Source: Pelodera strongyloides
Taxonomy: Eukaryota; Nematoda; Chromadorea; Rhabditida; Rhabditidae
NCBI GenBank assembly: GCA_036852015.1
Contig: JAANDG010000018.1
Coordinates: 248,001-312,000, forward strand
Direction: 5' to 3'
Length of the DNA stretch: 64,000 nt
Below the pieces are notes generated by a model. The model saw only the letters and a list, made by a program, of their open reading frames with translations, was not told the DNA's origin and made no database searches. Below, piece by piece: positions 27,401-39,512 of this stretch. The first letter of the stretch is position 1, and each line of letters starts with the position of its first letter. A program made the position numbers and the translations under genes.

Positions 27401-28361
27401 AATCGCCTATATTTTTCTTCCCGTTCACATTTTGCCCCATTATTTTTCTTATGAACTGTAATATTCCCTTTGTTTCACTCAAAATGATCAAACAGGTAAT
27501 AACTGACGAGTCTCCTCATTTGTCCTTTCTACGTTAGATACTTGACTACGTTTTGCACGCAAGTCGGCCGTAACACGCTCAATTAACTAGTTGTTTCTCT
27601 TACTCGTTCATTTATTTAACTTATACTCTAGTACTGTATATTTCGTTTTCCTCACATCAAGTAGAACTACATATATCCGAAGCGGCGATGCATTCCGCCA
27701 TCTCCAGCAAGCGATACTGAGGCAGTGTGCCCAATTTTGCAATACCCCAATCATTTTTCTTGAAGAATACTACCCCACTTTTACTGTAGTCCCCATATTC
27801 TGGTCTAGTCTTGTAAAACTAACAATAAGATCAGTACCAAAATAGCGTCAGTAGTGAAAAAAGGGGGTGTACGTGTTACAGGAAGCCTAACATGTGTACC
27901 CACATTCGCATTTGGGGGCAGTCGTGTTAATTTCCTTTGAAGATTTTACCGTGCGCTACCATAGTCTTTAATGGGGTATTATTCTACCATGTGTGGGGGA
28001 GCGATCCACAAGTCTAAATCGATATGGACATCGCTCAGGTGATTTCATTGACATAAAAAAAAATCAATTGTTCATTGTTCTTTATTTATACTCTACCAGC
28101 TATTGTATATATGAAACACAACACCGACGTGATGTATACAATCTACTTTTGTTACTGTTCAATGTTGTCTCATCATGCCTTGCTGTGCTAATCAACGCAA
28201 ATATAATAAGATTAGTGTCCTAATCAATTCAGGTTGTTTACGTTGTGTTCCATACTTAATTCTGTCTCGAGCCGTGCTTCGTTGGCATTTAATTTTTAAC
28301 TATTTATTTCTTAAACCACCTCCTACATTTCCTAGTTTCTGGAAGTAAAGACTTGATTTGC
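24407..28361. other. Intergenic, no supported gene
   Basis: No exon with supporting splice sites or recognisable product on either strand. There is a pyrimidine-rich patch at about 25680-25880 and a purine (GA) rich patch at 27287-27350, both simple-sequence in character. The reading frames over them are low-complexity artefacts. Confidence 0.5.
27287..27350. repeat. GA-rich low-complexity tract
   Basis: Imperfect GAGAGAGCGA-type purine repeat of about 60 bases, with no coding signal. Confidence 0.8.
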
Positions 28362-28531
<170 letters not shown>

Positions 28532-28840
28532 GTAACAATGTACAAAAACTCAACAGCTTTTAATTGTATGGGGTGTAAATACATAATTCAAGAATCCTTC
28601 ATTTTTGACGTAATAATTGAAGAAGCGTGAACTTTCTGAAGTAGCTCCAGTCCTAGACTACAAGCGCAACACCCTTTTCTAATTGTACTGGTACTTGTAG
28701 TTTCATTGCCAAATCGTTCGTCCAATATTTGCTTTTGCTCTTCGAAGTTCATTTTTGCCGAGACAGACTGAACTGAACTTCGATGTAAACCTCTTGAAGC
28801 ACTTATCATATTGCGTTGAAACCAAAAGTCAAATTATCTT

Positions 28841-28849
28841 TTATTTCAG
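28841..28849 (+). promoter_or_regulatory. Putative trans-splice acceptor
   Basis: TTATTTCAG ends 27 bases before the ATG at 28877, the expected form and distance for a nematode spliced-leader acceptor. Confidence 0.5.
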
Positions 28850-28876
28850 AGTTCTTTAAATATTCCTAGAGAAAAT

Positions 28877-29342
28877 ATGTCTGCTGCTGATCCCGTTCCG
28901 CCCGTTATCGAACAACCGAAGTCAACCAACCAACCTCCACCGGAAGAGGTAAACTTAAAAATACAGATATTAGCTCATGCGTTCAACATAAAAGTAAATG
29001 AGCCCAACCTGGACATTACCGCCGAGTATAGAGAAAGTGAGTATCTTAACTACTCGCTTTTGGCTAGTGGCTATCCCAATGTCTCAAGTGTGGCGGAAAT
29101 TACTATAAAAAAAGTTTAATGCTAGGACTGTCCTTCAGAGACATGTAACAAACCGTCCTCTCAGGTACTAGATAAAAGAAGAAGGTCTGGAAAACCTCGT
29201 GGCCTATGTAGAAATAATATTTTAGGTTGAGGATGTTGGAGATCTAATTGACTTCTCCGTGGAGGCTGAACCTCTGCCTCCGGCAGATGCAAAGGCCCCT
29301 GAATCTAACAGTCCTCCAGAAGAACCTTCACTTCTCGATTAA
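28877..29342 (+). CDS. Small acidic Pro-rich protein, 62 aa
   Basis: Two exons, 28877-28948 (24 codons, MSAADPVPPVIEQPK...) and 29226-29342 (VEDVGDLIDFSVEAEPLPP... ending EEPSLLD), join in phase through a GAG|GTAAAC donor and a TTTTAG acceptor. The product is 62 residues, rich in Pro, Glu, Asp and Ser, with no membrane segment or signal peptide, and probably disordered. Exon 1 can also be read on to 29119 as an unspliced 80-residue frame. I prefer the spliced form because the second exon is open, keeps the same composition and ends in a clean stop. I do not recognise it. A trans-splice acceptor lies upstream. Confidence 0.55.
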
Positions 29343-31148
29343 TTTTCCCTGCAAAATAATGTGATCAAATCAACCTGCCTGAATTCTACTTCGCTTATTC
29401 CCTTTCGTAAAAACTGGATGTATTAATGCGAGTTAAACACGTATTACCTCTTCGTACATCGAACTGTGGCCAATGATATATGTACTAGAACAAATTTTGT
29501 TTGAAACATTTTTATGTTTTAACCCAGTTTATTTTTCTTTCATTCTCGATGGCTCGAAATTTAAACTGCTCAGTGAGCACTTTCCAGTTTGATGGTTTAT
29601 TAATTTCTTTGGGATCATAATCTTTTATTTCTTTAGAATCGTAATCTTAAGAAATACATTGTTTTTATGTTCTGAACGTATGTAAACCTACTATTTCGTT
29701 ATATAACATTGTATAAATAATCGTTAATTTGTCATGTAACCGAACTCGTAGTCTGCCGGGTCTCTTGTACATAAACATGAACAACTCTTCCCCTCACGTA
29801 CAACAAATGTGCCGCCTTATCCTGCACAGAAGTCCTTTTGCATATTGCAAATAAACACATTTAATAAAGAAATTGTTCAATCTTTTTTATCGGACATTTG
29901 AAGTATCTTGCATATAATGCATATTTAAAATCAGTTTTTATTCACTAAAAGGGCAAAGGTCCATGTAAAAAAAATTTCCTTGAGAAAAGCACAGTATTAC
30001 GCAGTCACAATAGCACAACAGCACTGCCAAATTTGGATAAGCGATGTCCTCAAAAGATAATGTGCCTAACAGTTGATTGAGTTGGAGTGTAAGATGCTAC
30101 TCTGATCCAAAAACAACAATGTTTGACTGGGTCAATATCCTGAATACCTACTAACCTACTGCAACAACTCCGTATAAGCGCTAAGATACGTTATCTTACC
30201 GTGTTTTATTTTATTTTTATTTACTCGTACCATTATATATTATACGTTCGTATTATTTCCCCCTTTCTTTCATTTTCCACGTACAGTAATTGTCACCTTT
30301 TACCAAATGAAAGCATCATGAAAGCTGGAAATAAAATTATTGTTATTATTATCATTATTCTTTTATCAATTTTTTTATTATTATTTAGACCGAATACTGA
30401 CATAATTTACTGACAACGAGCTTGCACAACGAATTAATATATATCTTATGTAGTGCCGTTTCCCAGTCGTGATCGCGGAATTCTGTGGTTTTCTCCCAGA
30501 AAAAAAATAGAATATTTTAAATAACGATAATAAAGAACCAAAAAATAGTAGTAATTGATCGAGGACTCTAGCCCAAGTTGAGAACTGTGTGGTATTGCTG
30601 TTCCTTCGGTTTCTTTAAGTGCTCTTGTGAACTCATCACGGTAGAGGAAGTTCTACGCGAGTATGGTTAAACATCACTCTCTAATGAGCACAATTAACTC
30701 ATCACCACAAACCACAGTTCTTGGATTTCTATTTACTCAGACACGTCTGTACAATCGACTTGCCGAAAATAACCGCTTTTTTGACACTTTTGGATAAGTA
30801 TGTTAAAAAAAGTACATGGTACCATATCTTTCTAAGAAGAGCAAAATCACTGTAGTTTATTTCGGAAAACACGGAGATAAGTGAATGTATGAGGATAAGC
30901 AGAGTCAAGATGTGAGGGGTGATTGAACTTTGCGGTTCTTGAGGTGAGAGGAGAGTTAGGGTAAGAAAAATGGCCCAAGCAGTGTCCATGCGTATCAGTG
31001 AGGTGTTGACGCCAAGGTCTGAAATGACAAAGAGAGAGAGAGAGAGTGTGTAGAGAAATGGGCAGTGCTAGTAGGTAAACGTGCCAGTGGTCGTTGTTTA
31101 GTCACATGAAATCAAACAGTAAGAGATCGGCACCGAGTCAAGGAGAAG
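29343..31148. other. Intergenic, 3' flank and upstream DNA, no supported gene
   Basis: AT-rich. AATAAA-like signals occur near 29850 and 29862, compatible with polyadenylation of the 28877 gene. A short GA repeat lies at 31030-31047. I see no exons. Confidence 0.45.
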
Positions 31149-31156
31149 GTATATAG
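31149..31156 (+). promoter_or_regulatory. TATA box candidate
   Basis: GTATATAG lies about 30-36 bases before the ATG at 31185, in a locally less AT-rich context. It implies a very short leader for the secreted-protein gene. Confidence 0.45.
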
Positions 31157-31184
31157 GCAGCCGTGAGGCCATTGTTGGACAGAA

Positions 31185-34086
31185 ATGACAGCTCTAACGA
31201 TACTCATCGCCCTATTGGCAATTGCGAACGCCCAAAGACAATATGATTTCGAAAACCAGGTGAGAAATTTACACATCAATTTATTCTTTAAATTTTTAGT
31301 AATATTGATCATCGTAATCAATTTTGTTGAATTCATATTTCGCATTCGCTTAGATGACGACCGATGCGAGCGACTCTCCCACAGAAGCAGTTACCGAAAA
31401 TTATCTTCAGCAAGATCTTCCAGGTAGGCTGTTGCTTTATAATCCGTTAGCTTAGAAGATTCAAACCTTTATTCGAGGATATCCCAACGAAGTGTATCCC
31501 GTGAAATTGCTTGGTCTCCAGGCTAGGTCTAAGTATGGTGCCGTTCGGTTGCTTACACGGCAAGACCCGAAGCTCACTGTACACGTGTTTCTATCTAAGC
31601 AAGAAATACACAATACTTTCTTCAGTATCGAATAGTCGTTGCGGTGAATGGTCGGATTGGGCTGACCTGAAGTGTTGGTGGCCCGACCAGAAATACGAAG
31701 ACTTACCACATGAATGCACTGACATCAGCCTTCCGAGCAAGATTCCTGAATACATCCAAAAGGTACGGATGACTAGTAATAGTTCGTGCCGCTTTTTCTA
31801 AACTTATTCCACTAGGCGTGACTGGCAACCGAAGCCGTTGGCGGGCGACTAACAGTTAAATTGTTCGAATATGTTAATTTTCAGTTCGTCGAGTTGAAGC
31901 AGAAAGAGTTGTACAGTGCACTGCAAGATTCCTACCAGAGAAGGGGTCAACCTCCCAAATGCGGGCATTGCACCCACTCATTCAAATGCCGAAGCAGAAA
32001 TGCCACGCAGGAAGATGAATCGGATTCCGACAATCGCAGAAGAAAACATCATTTTTGCAAGTATGTCCATGATTCCGCTAATGGGTTATAGCCAGTTAAT
32101 GTTGGTATCATATTATTGGTTTCTCATTATTTTAATAAGTCCTCTTCCTTTTCACTCGATGTCTGAATAATGGATATCTTCCAGGACCCGTGAAATCAAG
32201 AGCACCAGAGCTGACTGTGATGATTCAAAGGCTTGCCATGTGAGCCTGACATTCGGTGCATGTCTTCCACCACTATTCCTGCATAAGAAAAGGGAGCGCA
32301 TCAATGGACTTATTGACTCTGGTGAACATGAGGTACACTTTCTTTGTAAATTTTTAGTTCACTCAATATGAAAACTTATGAAACAAAAAAATTGTTGACA
32401 TCATTTTGGTAAGGCACCTCACTAAAAACCATGGTCAAATATTTACGATAGTACATTTCGCAAAACATTATCTGTTTTCCCTTGCGATTATAACTTGTGT
32501 ATTCGCGTGAAAGTTGCCAAATAAGAAATGCGCGGTAAAGGCCAAGTGGTGAGCACTGTGAGAGTGACGAAAACAAACAAAAGTACATTTTGCTCATATA
32601 AATTTTCAGGACGCGGTCTTCGAATTGTTCGATCTTCTTGACCCAGTGTCTGATTCCGACAGTGCCGATGAGTTCGTGACAAATGACAATATTCCAGAGG
32701 GAGAGCAGGAGACTAATCAAAGCCCCTTCTTCGACATGCCTTACCTGGGAAACGTTCAAAGAGATGAGCCATATATCAACGCTTATTTATCAGACGATCC
32801 AATGGCACCAACTAATGAAGAGCAGAACACATATGGTAACAACTTCGACAACGACGAGAACCAACGATTCCGTGCGCGTCCGTTGGCCTTTGGACCTCGT
32901 TTTAGAAGACAGGCCCCTCGCGGATACCGCCCTGTTCCCCCACCACCAAGATTCAGACAATATAATGAACAGAATGAACATATGAATAATTTCCAATTTA
33001 TGGCGAGGGACCAGGACAACTTTGGAAACAACAATAATTTTGACCAAGGTGATTGCTTTTTAGCGATTAAAGGTAGTCTAAGCATTTCCCTCATAAAGTT
33101 GCTCTCTGTATTGGAATTGCGATTGCATGGGAAAAATACTCGTGTTGATAGAGCAAAATATTCTAAATTTCATTCAGTAAATTCCTCTCCTTTGAGCAGA
33201 AGATACTGAAATTAGTATATTTAAGGTTACAACAATCAATTCCAATACGAACAGAAACAGGACCGTCGCGGAAAGACTACACACAATGGTTTGTGGCCAA
33301 CAATTAGCTACTACTGAAGACATACTAAAATTGTAAACAGTTTTTCTATTGATTTATTATTAATCAATGCATTCAGGTCCGCGCGGAGGAAATAAAAAGA
33401 AATCACGCGGACGCGGTGCAAGTGATAAAATTGAAAAGTTACTCAAGGGCACAATGTGTGTGAGGTGGGCTAAATATTAGTAGTTTCTGTGACATTTGCG
33501 TGTTTTCAAGCACACAAATATAGTCCCTCTAAAGGCACCGCGTTTTCATTTGTTAGCAGCGCTAACATAGTTTGGGTTTCATCCGAACCCCACTATTTTC
33601 AGTTTCCATCCTGATATTGTTTTTATCCCAAAAATTCTCATATATCTGTGGAGGACGGACGCTTGGGTTCTTTTTGAATGTTCAATAAATACACATTATT
33701 TTTTGCAAGAAAAAAAAATCATTTCGTCTCATTTTAGTACCGGCAAGGAGTGTCTGTGTTGTTGTGGAGGCTACATACCTGATGTGGAAACTGGAGAATG
33801 CAAGTCCTTTAAGAGTCAATTCCCCAAGCTTGATGCAATTCTCCTAAGGGGAGAGCCTGGTGAGTACTGTTTTACTTATTTTTCGCCGATGTTAAACATT
33901 TTTCCACAAAATGTCGAATCAAACCCTATGGATCTTAATTCGGTGGCTAAGCTTAATGTAACACAAGTAAAGTAATCTTTTTTTTCAGTAACGGGCGATA
34001 TGACTTCAACTGCCATGTACGACGAACACGACACAGCGCGTACAATCCAAAGCACGCCGTTCACAAGCAGCACACCATTCGAGTAA
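31185..34086 (+). CDS. Secreted protein with cysteine clusters, 471 aa, unrecognised
   Basis: Ten exons: 31185-31259, 31354-31423, 31626-31762, 31885-32060, 32185-32332, 32610-33048, 33226-33288, 33377-33464, 33738-33859, 33989-34086. All phases close, giving 471 residues. It starts with a signal peptide (MTALTILIALLAIANA|QRQ). The sequence then has a Trp/Cys-rich stretch (CGEWSDWADLKCWWPDQ), Cys motifs CGHCTHSFKC and CDDSKACHVSLTFGACLPP, a long acidic then Asn/Arg/Pro-rich linker (YRPVPPPPRFRQYNEQNEH), a basic Gly patch (GPRGGNKKKSRGRG), a CLCCCGGYIPDVETGEC cluster and a Thr/Ser-rich tail. A dibasic site, FRRQAPRG, suggests possible proprotein cleavage. It was probably built as a secreted or cuticle-associated protein. 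I cannot assign a family. Confidence 0.85.
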
Positions 34087-34271
34087 AGGAGAGCGGACGT
34101 CTCCGACTACAATAAGCAAATCATTCCATTATTTGGACGACTCACGTACTAACCTGTACAAAGTATAAATATTTTGATATTTGCGGAGATTGGCTATATG
34201 TGTTTCTTTAGTGCAGAGTTCATGAAAGATCAAAATTTTAAGTTGTTAGCACGTTTATCCGGGACAAATAG

Positions 34272-35833
34272 TTAGAAAAGTCTGTTTTTGAAAGAAAATT
34301 CCGTGATGGCCTCCATCTTTGGGTTAGTTCCAATGAAAGGCGGACAAGTGTTCAGTTTGCCGTTCAGCTCACACGGAAGATCGTACGAGTTCTAAAAGAG
34401 AAAGTAGATACGTTTTTTTTCTTTATCACTTCACACGTGACGTCTTTATCACTGTTGTGGAACAGTTGAACATAAAGACGGTGACTGCTTTCTATTCGTG
34501 TTAATTACCATTGCTTAAGATTACTTACAAATCCTGCTCTGATCTCCTGACAAATATAAGAACCGGCATTGTTGGCGCATCCATGATAGTAAACCGTGTA
34601 CATGCATTTCAGGTACTGGTTGAATGCTCTGTAAACAATCAGCTTATTTCCGAAGATTTTTGAAAATATCAAGAATAACGATGTTGTGAGATGGTAAAAA
34701 TAAAGTGTAGAGTTACGACGGAATGTGTAAAAAAATAACATACGCGCAAGTTTCAGTGCCGTTCTTCAATTGCGCCTGTAGTGCGTCGTCACACTGTTGG
34801 AGCAAATAAGCAGAATGCTGCTCAACAGACTTCAGGCAGTAGAATTGTTGCTGGAGCACTGAAGCAAATTCATGTTGGTTTTTGTTTTGTGTGGCCGATA
34901 CATTCAGCCCATGTTTTGATGTGGAATTCATGACCAAGAGCATTCATGGTTCAATGTGGCTTCAGCCAGTGTGTTGGCGAAATTCCCTTTAATTCAAGTA
35001 ATCATAAAACAATATGAAAATAACATGCCATTATATCCCGCTCCACAAGCAAAGTCATACTCGGCGAGATCCGCCCAGTATTGATAAGTTTGCGCCGGGG
35101 TCTGGCCCATTGCAAGGTAAGTATCACGATTGAAACAGCTGTAGTTGCCGAGACACTTCTTCAAGGCATTCTGGTTGCTGAAATTTTGATTTTTGAGTAT
35201 TCTTACGTCCTTCATATTCTTACGGATTCTTTTGCGTCGACACAATAGTTTATGATATCCATAAAAAAGTCTCACTTGCACATTGGCGCTAAGGCATTCT
35301 TGTAGCCAGCATTCAAATATTGCACTCGGGCTTTCAAGTAGACATCGTAAGGTGGAAGATTGGTGCCGTTGCTGACCTGCAGACCATATGTTGCCAAAGA
35401 CGCTGAAATTAGTGAACTGTATGCCAATAATCACGCACAATTCAAAAATCTTGTTAGGCAGTTCAATAGGAAAGTGCGACTTTCGATAACGGTACTAACT
35501 GCATTCTGGGGAGTGTAAGATACATTACATAGTAACGCAAAAACTTACTGCTGTAGCATTGTGCGATACCTTGCACATCGGACTGACTACATGTATTAGC
35601 TGCAGTAGCGAGAGCCAAAATGGCTAAAATAAGCAATGTAAAAAAACAGACAAGATGGCTACAAATACAAAAATCATATGGCTACAAATACAAAAACCAT
35701 TCTTCTGATTCAACTTCTTTGCAACCACATAAAGATTTCTGTGTTCTGTGTATGACACAAAAAAAATATTGTTAAAAACAGCATCATCACTTTAAAACAA
35801 GTTCTTACCAAGAAAAACAATTTTCGCACACAT
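34272..35833 (-). CDS. Secreted 14-Cys protein, DUF19-like, copy 1 (236 aa)
   Basis: Seven exons: 35809-35833, 35549-35623, 35276-35402, 35029-35177, 34744-34858, 34529-34628, 34272-34391. Phases close to 236 residues. A signal peptide (MCAKIVFLAILALATAA) is split by the first intron. The mature part has 14 cysteines in spaced pairs (TCSQSDVQGIAQCY, MCNNQNALKKCLGNYSC, FYCLKSVEQH...QCDDALQ, LKCMYTVYYHGC, YICQEI, LPCELNGKLNTC). This pattern fits the nematode DUF19 family of Cys-rich extracellular proteins as I remember it; function unknown. It is a tandem paralogue of 36850-38813, with the same exon structure. The exon ending at 35029 uses a GC rather than a GT donor. Promoter elements are conserved with copy 2. 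Confidence 0.8.
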
Positions 35834-35874
35834 GAATACTTTGGGAGCGCTGAATAGTGAAGTAAAACGGTGCC

Positions 35875-35988
35875 CCTTAAATAGCTGAAATATTTACGTC
35901 AGGTCAATGTAATCAAATCAAATGGTGACAATTACCTTTCACTTCACATCATTTGAACATGATAACTGAATTTAGATTCACTGATAAG
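35875..35988 (-). promoter_or_regulatory. Promoter of secreted copy 1: TATA-like box and GATA sites
   Basis: A TATTTAAGG box (complement of 35875-35884) lies about 45 bases before the ATG at 35833. Two TGATAA sites lie further upstream (35960-35965 and 35982-35987, the latter in CTGATAAG). Copy 2 has the same order of elements. Confidence 0.5.
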
Positions 35989-36849
35989 ATTAGTGGTTGT
36001 TTACGTTTCATTGTTTGAAACAGTAAAAAGAACTAGTGTTGTAGCTCTATGCTTTTCTAGCTTACGCTAAATAGAAAGCTTGGAAGCGTATTGTATCGCT
36101 GAAGATGTTAAAAGTTGGAGGGGGGGGGCTTTCCGAAACGTATTGTTCATTCTTGTTTTCGATTCTGGAGATACGACGTAATAGAACCTGCAGCTCTTTG
36201 TTTTATGTTAGTTGACGTTGCTTCTCCTTACAATTAGTAGAACAATGTGGCGGATAAAAAGGTGACGTTTTTGGTAACACATCAAGCTTTTTAGCACGAA
36301 GTACATAATATACATATGTTCGTACTGAAACCGGAATGATTGTGAAGCAGAACTATGAACCGCGTCATTCAGCGTACTGCTTCTACAATCCATCAATGAA
36401 AATGTATATGAGTGGCGGGAATATTTTCCTCATAAACTCGATATTCGATCATTCCAATAAGGTTTAAATGTTTTCATACACAGCGTTTGACAACGACCTG
36501 ATGAGAAATCTCGGGTCGACTTACCATTCATTGAACCATCCCGTATTTTTATTGTGTATGCTTCTCTGTATTTGGCACCTTTTTCAAAACCTCAGCAGCA
36601 TTGGAAACTTGAAATATAGTTTATCTTTTTTTAGTAGGTTTGCAATTTCGGATTGCCCTTGTCATTTACCGCACAACGAACCTTTTTTTCGAGAAGCCTA
36701 TAAGTTTTTTTTAGTATACTAAAGACTCGGTTGTGAAGTTAGACTATGTGCGAAAAACGAAGTTCATTACACATAGAAAGGAACTGAACTATAGTATTGC
36801 AGAGTTGACAACGATCAAAATTCAAAGTAATTGAAACGTTTATTTGCAA
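35989..36849. other. Spacer between the secreted paralogues
   Basis: AT-rich with a short G run near 36120. No supported exon. Confidence 0.45.
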
Positions 36850-38813
36850 TTAATTGTTAAAAAGATTGTTCTTGAAAGAAATTTCCTTGATAGCCTCCAC
36901 CTTCGAGTTGACATTGATAGTGAAAGGCGGACATGTAGTCAACTTTCCGTTAAGTTCACATGGAAGGTCGTACGAATTCTATAAGAGTAAAAATATATGA
37001 GAAACCCCCGCACAAGTCTCGCCGCTTTCATTCTGTGAATGTGTGCGAAAAATATTAACTTGTCATATTTATAAAGTAGAAAAATTTACAAGAGAGTCGG
37101 AAGTGCACTAAATGTTATTTATTTCTACTTTATAAATATGACAAGTAAATATTTACCGCCCACGTTTACAGAATGAAATAACTAGTCCCCGGTGTATAGA
37201 GTCATAGAATGTGTTGCACAAAGCCATTGAATAGCTAATTGTAAGCAACATACTATTTTTATTTTTTGCATGTTTTTTTACGTTGTTCATTTATTGTCAA
37301 TAAATATAGTTTAACTATCCTTACCAATCCTGCCCTGATCTCTTGGCAAATGAACGAGCCAGCATCGTTGTCACATCCTTGATTATAAATTGTATACATG
37401 CATTTCAGGTACTGGTTGAATGCTCTGAACACAAGCTTTGTTAATCAGAGTATCGAAAATTTGGGTGGATTATTGAGTAAAACAATAACATGACAAGTTT
37501 AGTAGCACCCTTCTACTTGTCCTTATAGATGTACATCATCGTATGGCCAATTTGAAAACTTTTTTAGGATTCTCGTACATGAAAATCAAAATGAAGCTCA
37601 GGGAACGGCTAAATGTGCGTGATAATTTATAACGGTTTATTGATTACATGAATAACATGTAATCAAAATCAAAAGGCAATTTAACGTACGTGCAAGTTTC
37701 CGTTCCGTTCTTCAATTGCGCCTGTAGTGTGTCTTCACACTGCTCGATCAGAGAAGCCGAATGCTGTTCAACAGCCTTCATGCAGTAGAATTCATTTTGA
37801 AGCACTGAAATTCATGTTAATTATTACTTAGGATAAACCATTGCAGAGATAAGGCCATTTTTACCGCGGAATGCTGATATGTACATGTATACTGTCAAGA
37901 AGAAATACACATTTTATTGAACAGCAAGATAGACTCAAATAAAACGTTGTACCCATATATCCAGCATCACATTGAAAATCGTATTCGGCTAGATCAGCCA
38001 CAGTATTTATAAGTTTCCGCCTGGCTCTGTCCCACTGCAAGGGAAGTGTCGCGATTAAAACAGCTGTAGTTGAAGAGACACTTCTCCAAAGCGTTCTGGT
38101 TACTGCAACTGATAATATTTTTTACACATTTTCTTGCTTTACCTAGTCGCATAACCATAATACGCATAAGATTCTATCCAATATAAATAGTCTCACGTGC
38201 ACATTGGTGCCATCTTGTAGGCAGCATTCAGAAACTGTACTTGCGCCCTCAAATATTCATCATAAGGTGGAAGGCTTCCATTGTAGGTCTGCAGACCATA
38301 CATTGCCATGGACGCTGAAAATAGTAAGCAGTCAGTTAAAATTCTGTTTTGGTGAGCCAAGCACAAATTAGAAATGATACCATATTTTGTGGATGGATAT
38401 CAAAACCCTGATCGAAAACCAATCGACAATGTGGATCGCTACTCAGTTTATTCTAATGGCTTTTTTCCAAAATAAATGTATCGAAAATTTCAATCGAATT
38501 GAGCTCGTACAGTACACAACAAATGTTCCAAAGTTCTCTCAATATATTTGGTAAAAAAAAGTGGCACGCATAACTTACTTCTGTAGCATTGTAGAACACC
38601 TTGCACGTCTGACTGGCTGCATGTATTGGCTGCAGTGGCGAGAGCCAGAATGGCTAAAATAGGCATGTTTAAATTAATTAATACATAGATACAGAATGTT
38701 GGATAGGTGTTTTTATTTTTATTTTATTTTTGTAAACGCTAGAAATACGGAGAAAAAGATAGTATTGAAGCTAACCAGAAAATCATACCAAGGAATGCAA
38801 TTTTCGAATACAT
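36850..38813 (-). pseudogene. Secreted 14-Cys protein, DUF19-like, copy 2, with frameshift
   Basis: The exon set parallels copy 1: 38789-38813, 38579-38653, 38197-38314, 37953-38102, 37690-37804, 37325-37424, 36850-36978. It has the same signal peptide pattern (MYSKIAFLAILALATAA) and cysteine spacing. Exon 4 is 150 bases against 149 in copy 1, because of one extra base at about 38000. The frame then hits TGA just after the YKYCG stretch, so the product would end before the second half. The later exons nevertheless remain well conserved and open (FYCMKAVEQHSASLIEQC, LKCMYTIYNQGC, YDLPCELNGKLTTCPP). Either this is a young pseudogene or the extra base is a sequencing error. Exon 3 is 9 bases shorter than in copy 1, which keeps frame. 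A foldback element lies in the last intron. Confidence 0.7.
37026..37181. repeat. Foldback element, about 57-bp imperfect inverted arms
   Basis: The core arms, 37058-37082 and 37122-37146, are exact 25-base reverse complements containing TTGTCATATTTATAAAGTAG. Outward, about 30 more bases pair with mismatches (TTTCATTCTGTGAATGTG against the complement of the right side). It lies in an intron of secreted copy 2; copy 1 has no counterpart. Confidence 0.8.
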
Positions 38814-38853
38814 TCGTGATGTCGAGCGATGCATGTAGAGTCAGAACGGTGTT

Positions 38854-38963
38854 CCTTAAATAACTGAAATAATACATCATACGCATCAATCGAAGAAAAT
38901 GGTGACAATCTCTTTCCGCTTCGCATTATTTGAAGATGATAACTGATATTTGATTACTGATAA
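38854..38963 (-). promoter_or_regulatory. Promoter of secreted copy 2: TATA-like box and GATA sites
   Basis: The complement of 38854-38863 reads TTATTTAAGG, about 45 bases before the ATG at 38813. TGATAA at 38937-38942 and ACTGATAA at 38956-38963 match the order seen upstream of copy 1. Confidence 0.5.
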
Positions 38964-39429
38964 AGGCGTTTTCGTTAGGTCTGTCTGATGTTTCAGAACA
39001 GTGCAAAGAATAGCACAAAGAACAACTGCTGGATCTCGGTTCCATGCATTTCAGCACGGTTTAATGAGAGACTTTTTGTATCCAATATGTGTGACATGCA
39101 TGACAGAATTATACGCACCAAATTGTTTTCATGAACTTTTGTGCACAATGTATGGTTGATATGTATGTAATATTGACCATTTAATTCAATAATATATGCA
39201 AGGTGGCCAGGAAAGACAGCATTTTTGTACTGACTGATGCCGACAATAAATAAGCTGTTATATTTTCACCCATGTATAAACTTTCCTACAGCGTTATAGT
39301 CGTTTGTTTTACAGACCCGGGTTTCTATTGGTATCACGCTCTCTTACTGCAGCTTTCCTGTTATTTTATTTATGATGAAACCATAAGGAAAACAAAAAGA
39401 AACAAGTGATAAGGGTTGAATATTGAAGT

Positions 39430-39512
39430 GAACCACCTTTGAATAAAGGAGCACGCCCTTGAAGAGTAAAATATCATGCTCTCTCCACATGGTGCGATTC
39501 GTAACAAAATAT
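39430..39512. repeat. 83-bp inverted repeat, left arm
   Basis: It starts GAACCACCTTTGAATAAAGG and appears to be the exact reverse complement of 40432-40514. The two arms bracket about 0.9 kb that contains the duplicated promoter/exon and the SINE. Confidence 0.85.

Noticed and set aside
28588..28809. Minus-strand reading frame of 73 residues starting MISASRGLHR
   Set aside because: Open and compositionally normal, divergent from the 28877 gene, but with no splice, promoter or family evidence beyond the open frame.
32625..33209. Single-exon 194-residue gene
   Set aside because: It is one exon of the ten-exon secreted-protein gene read through its donor at 33048 into the intron.
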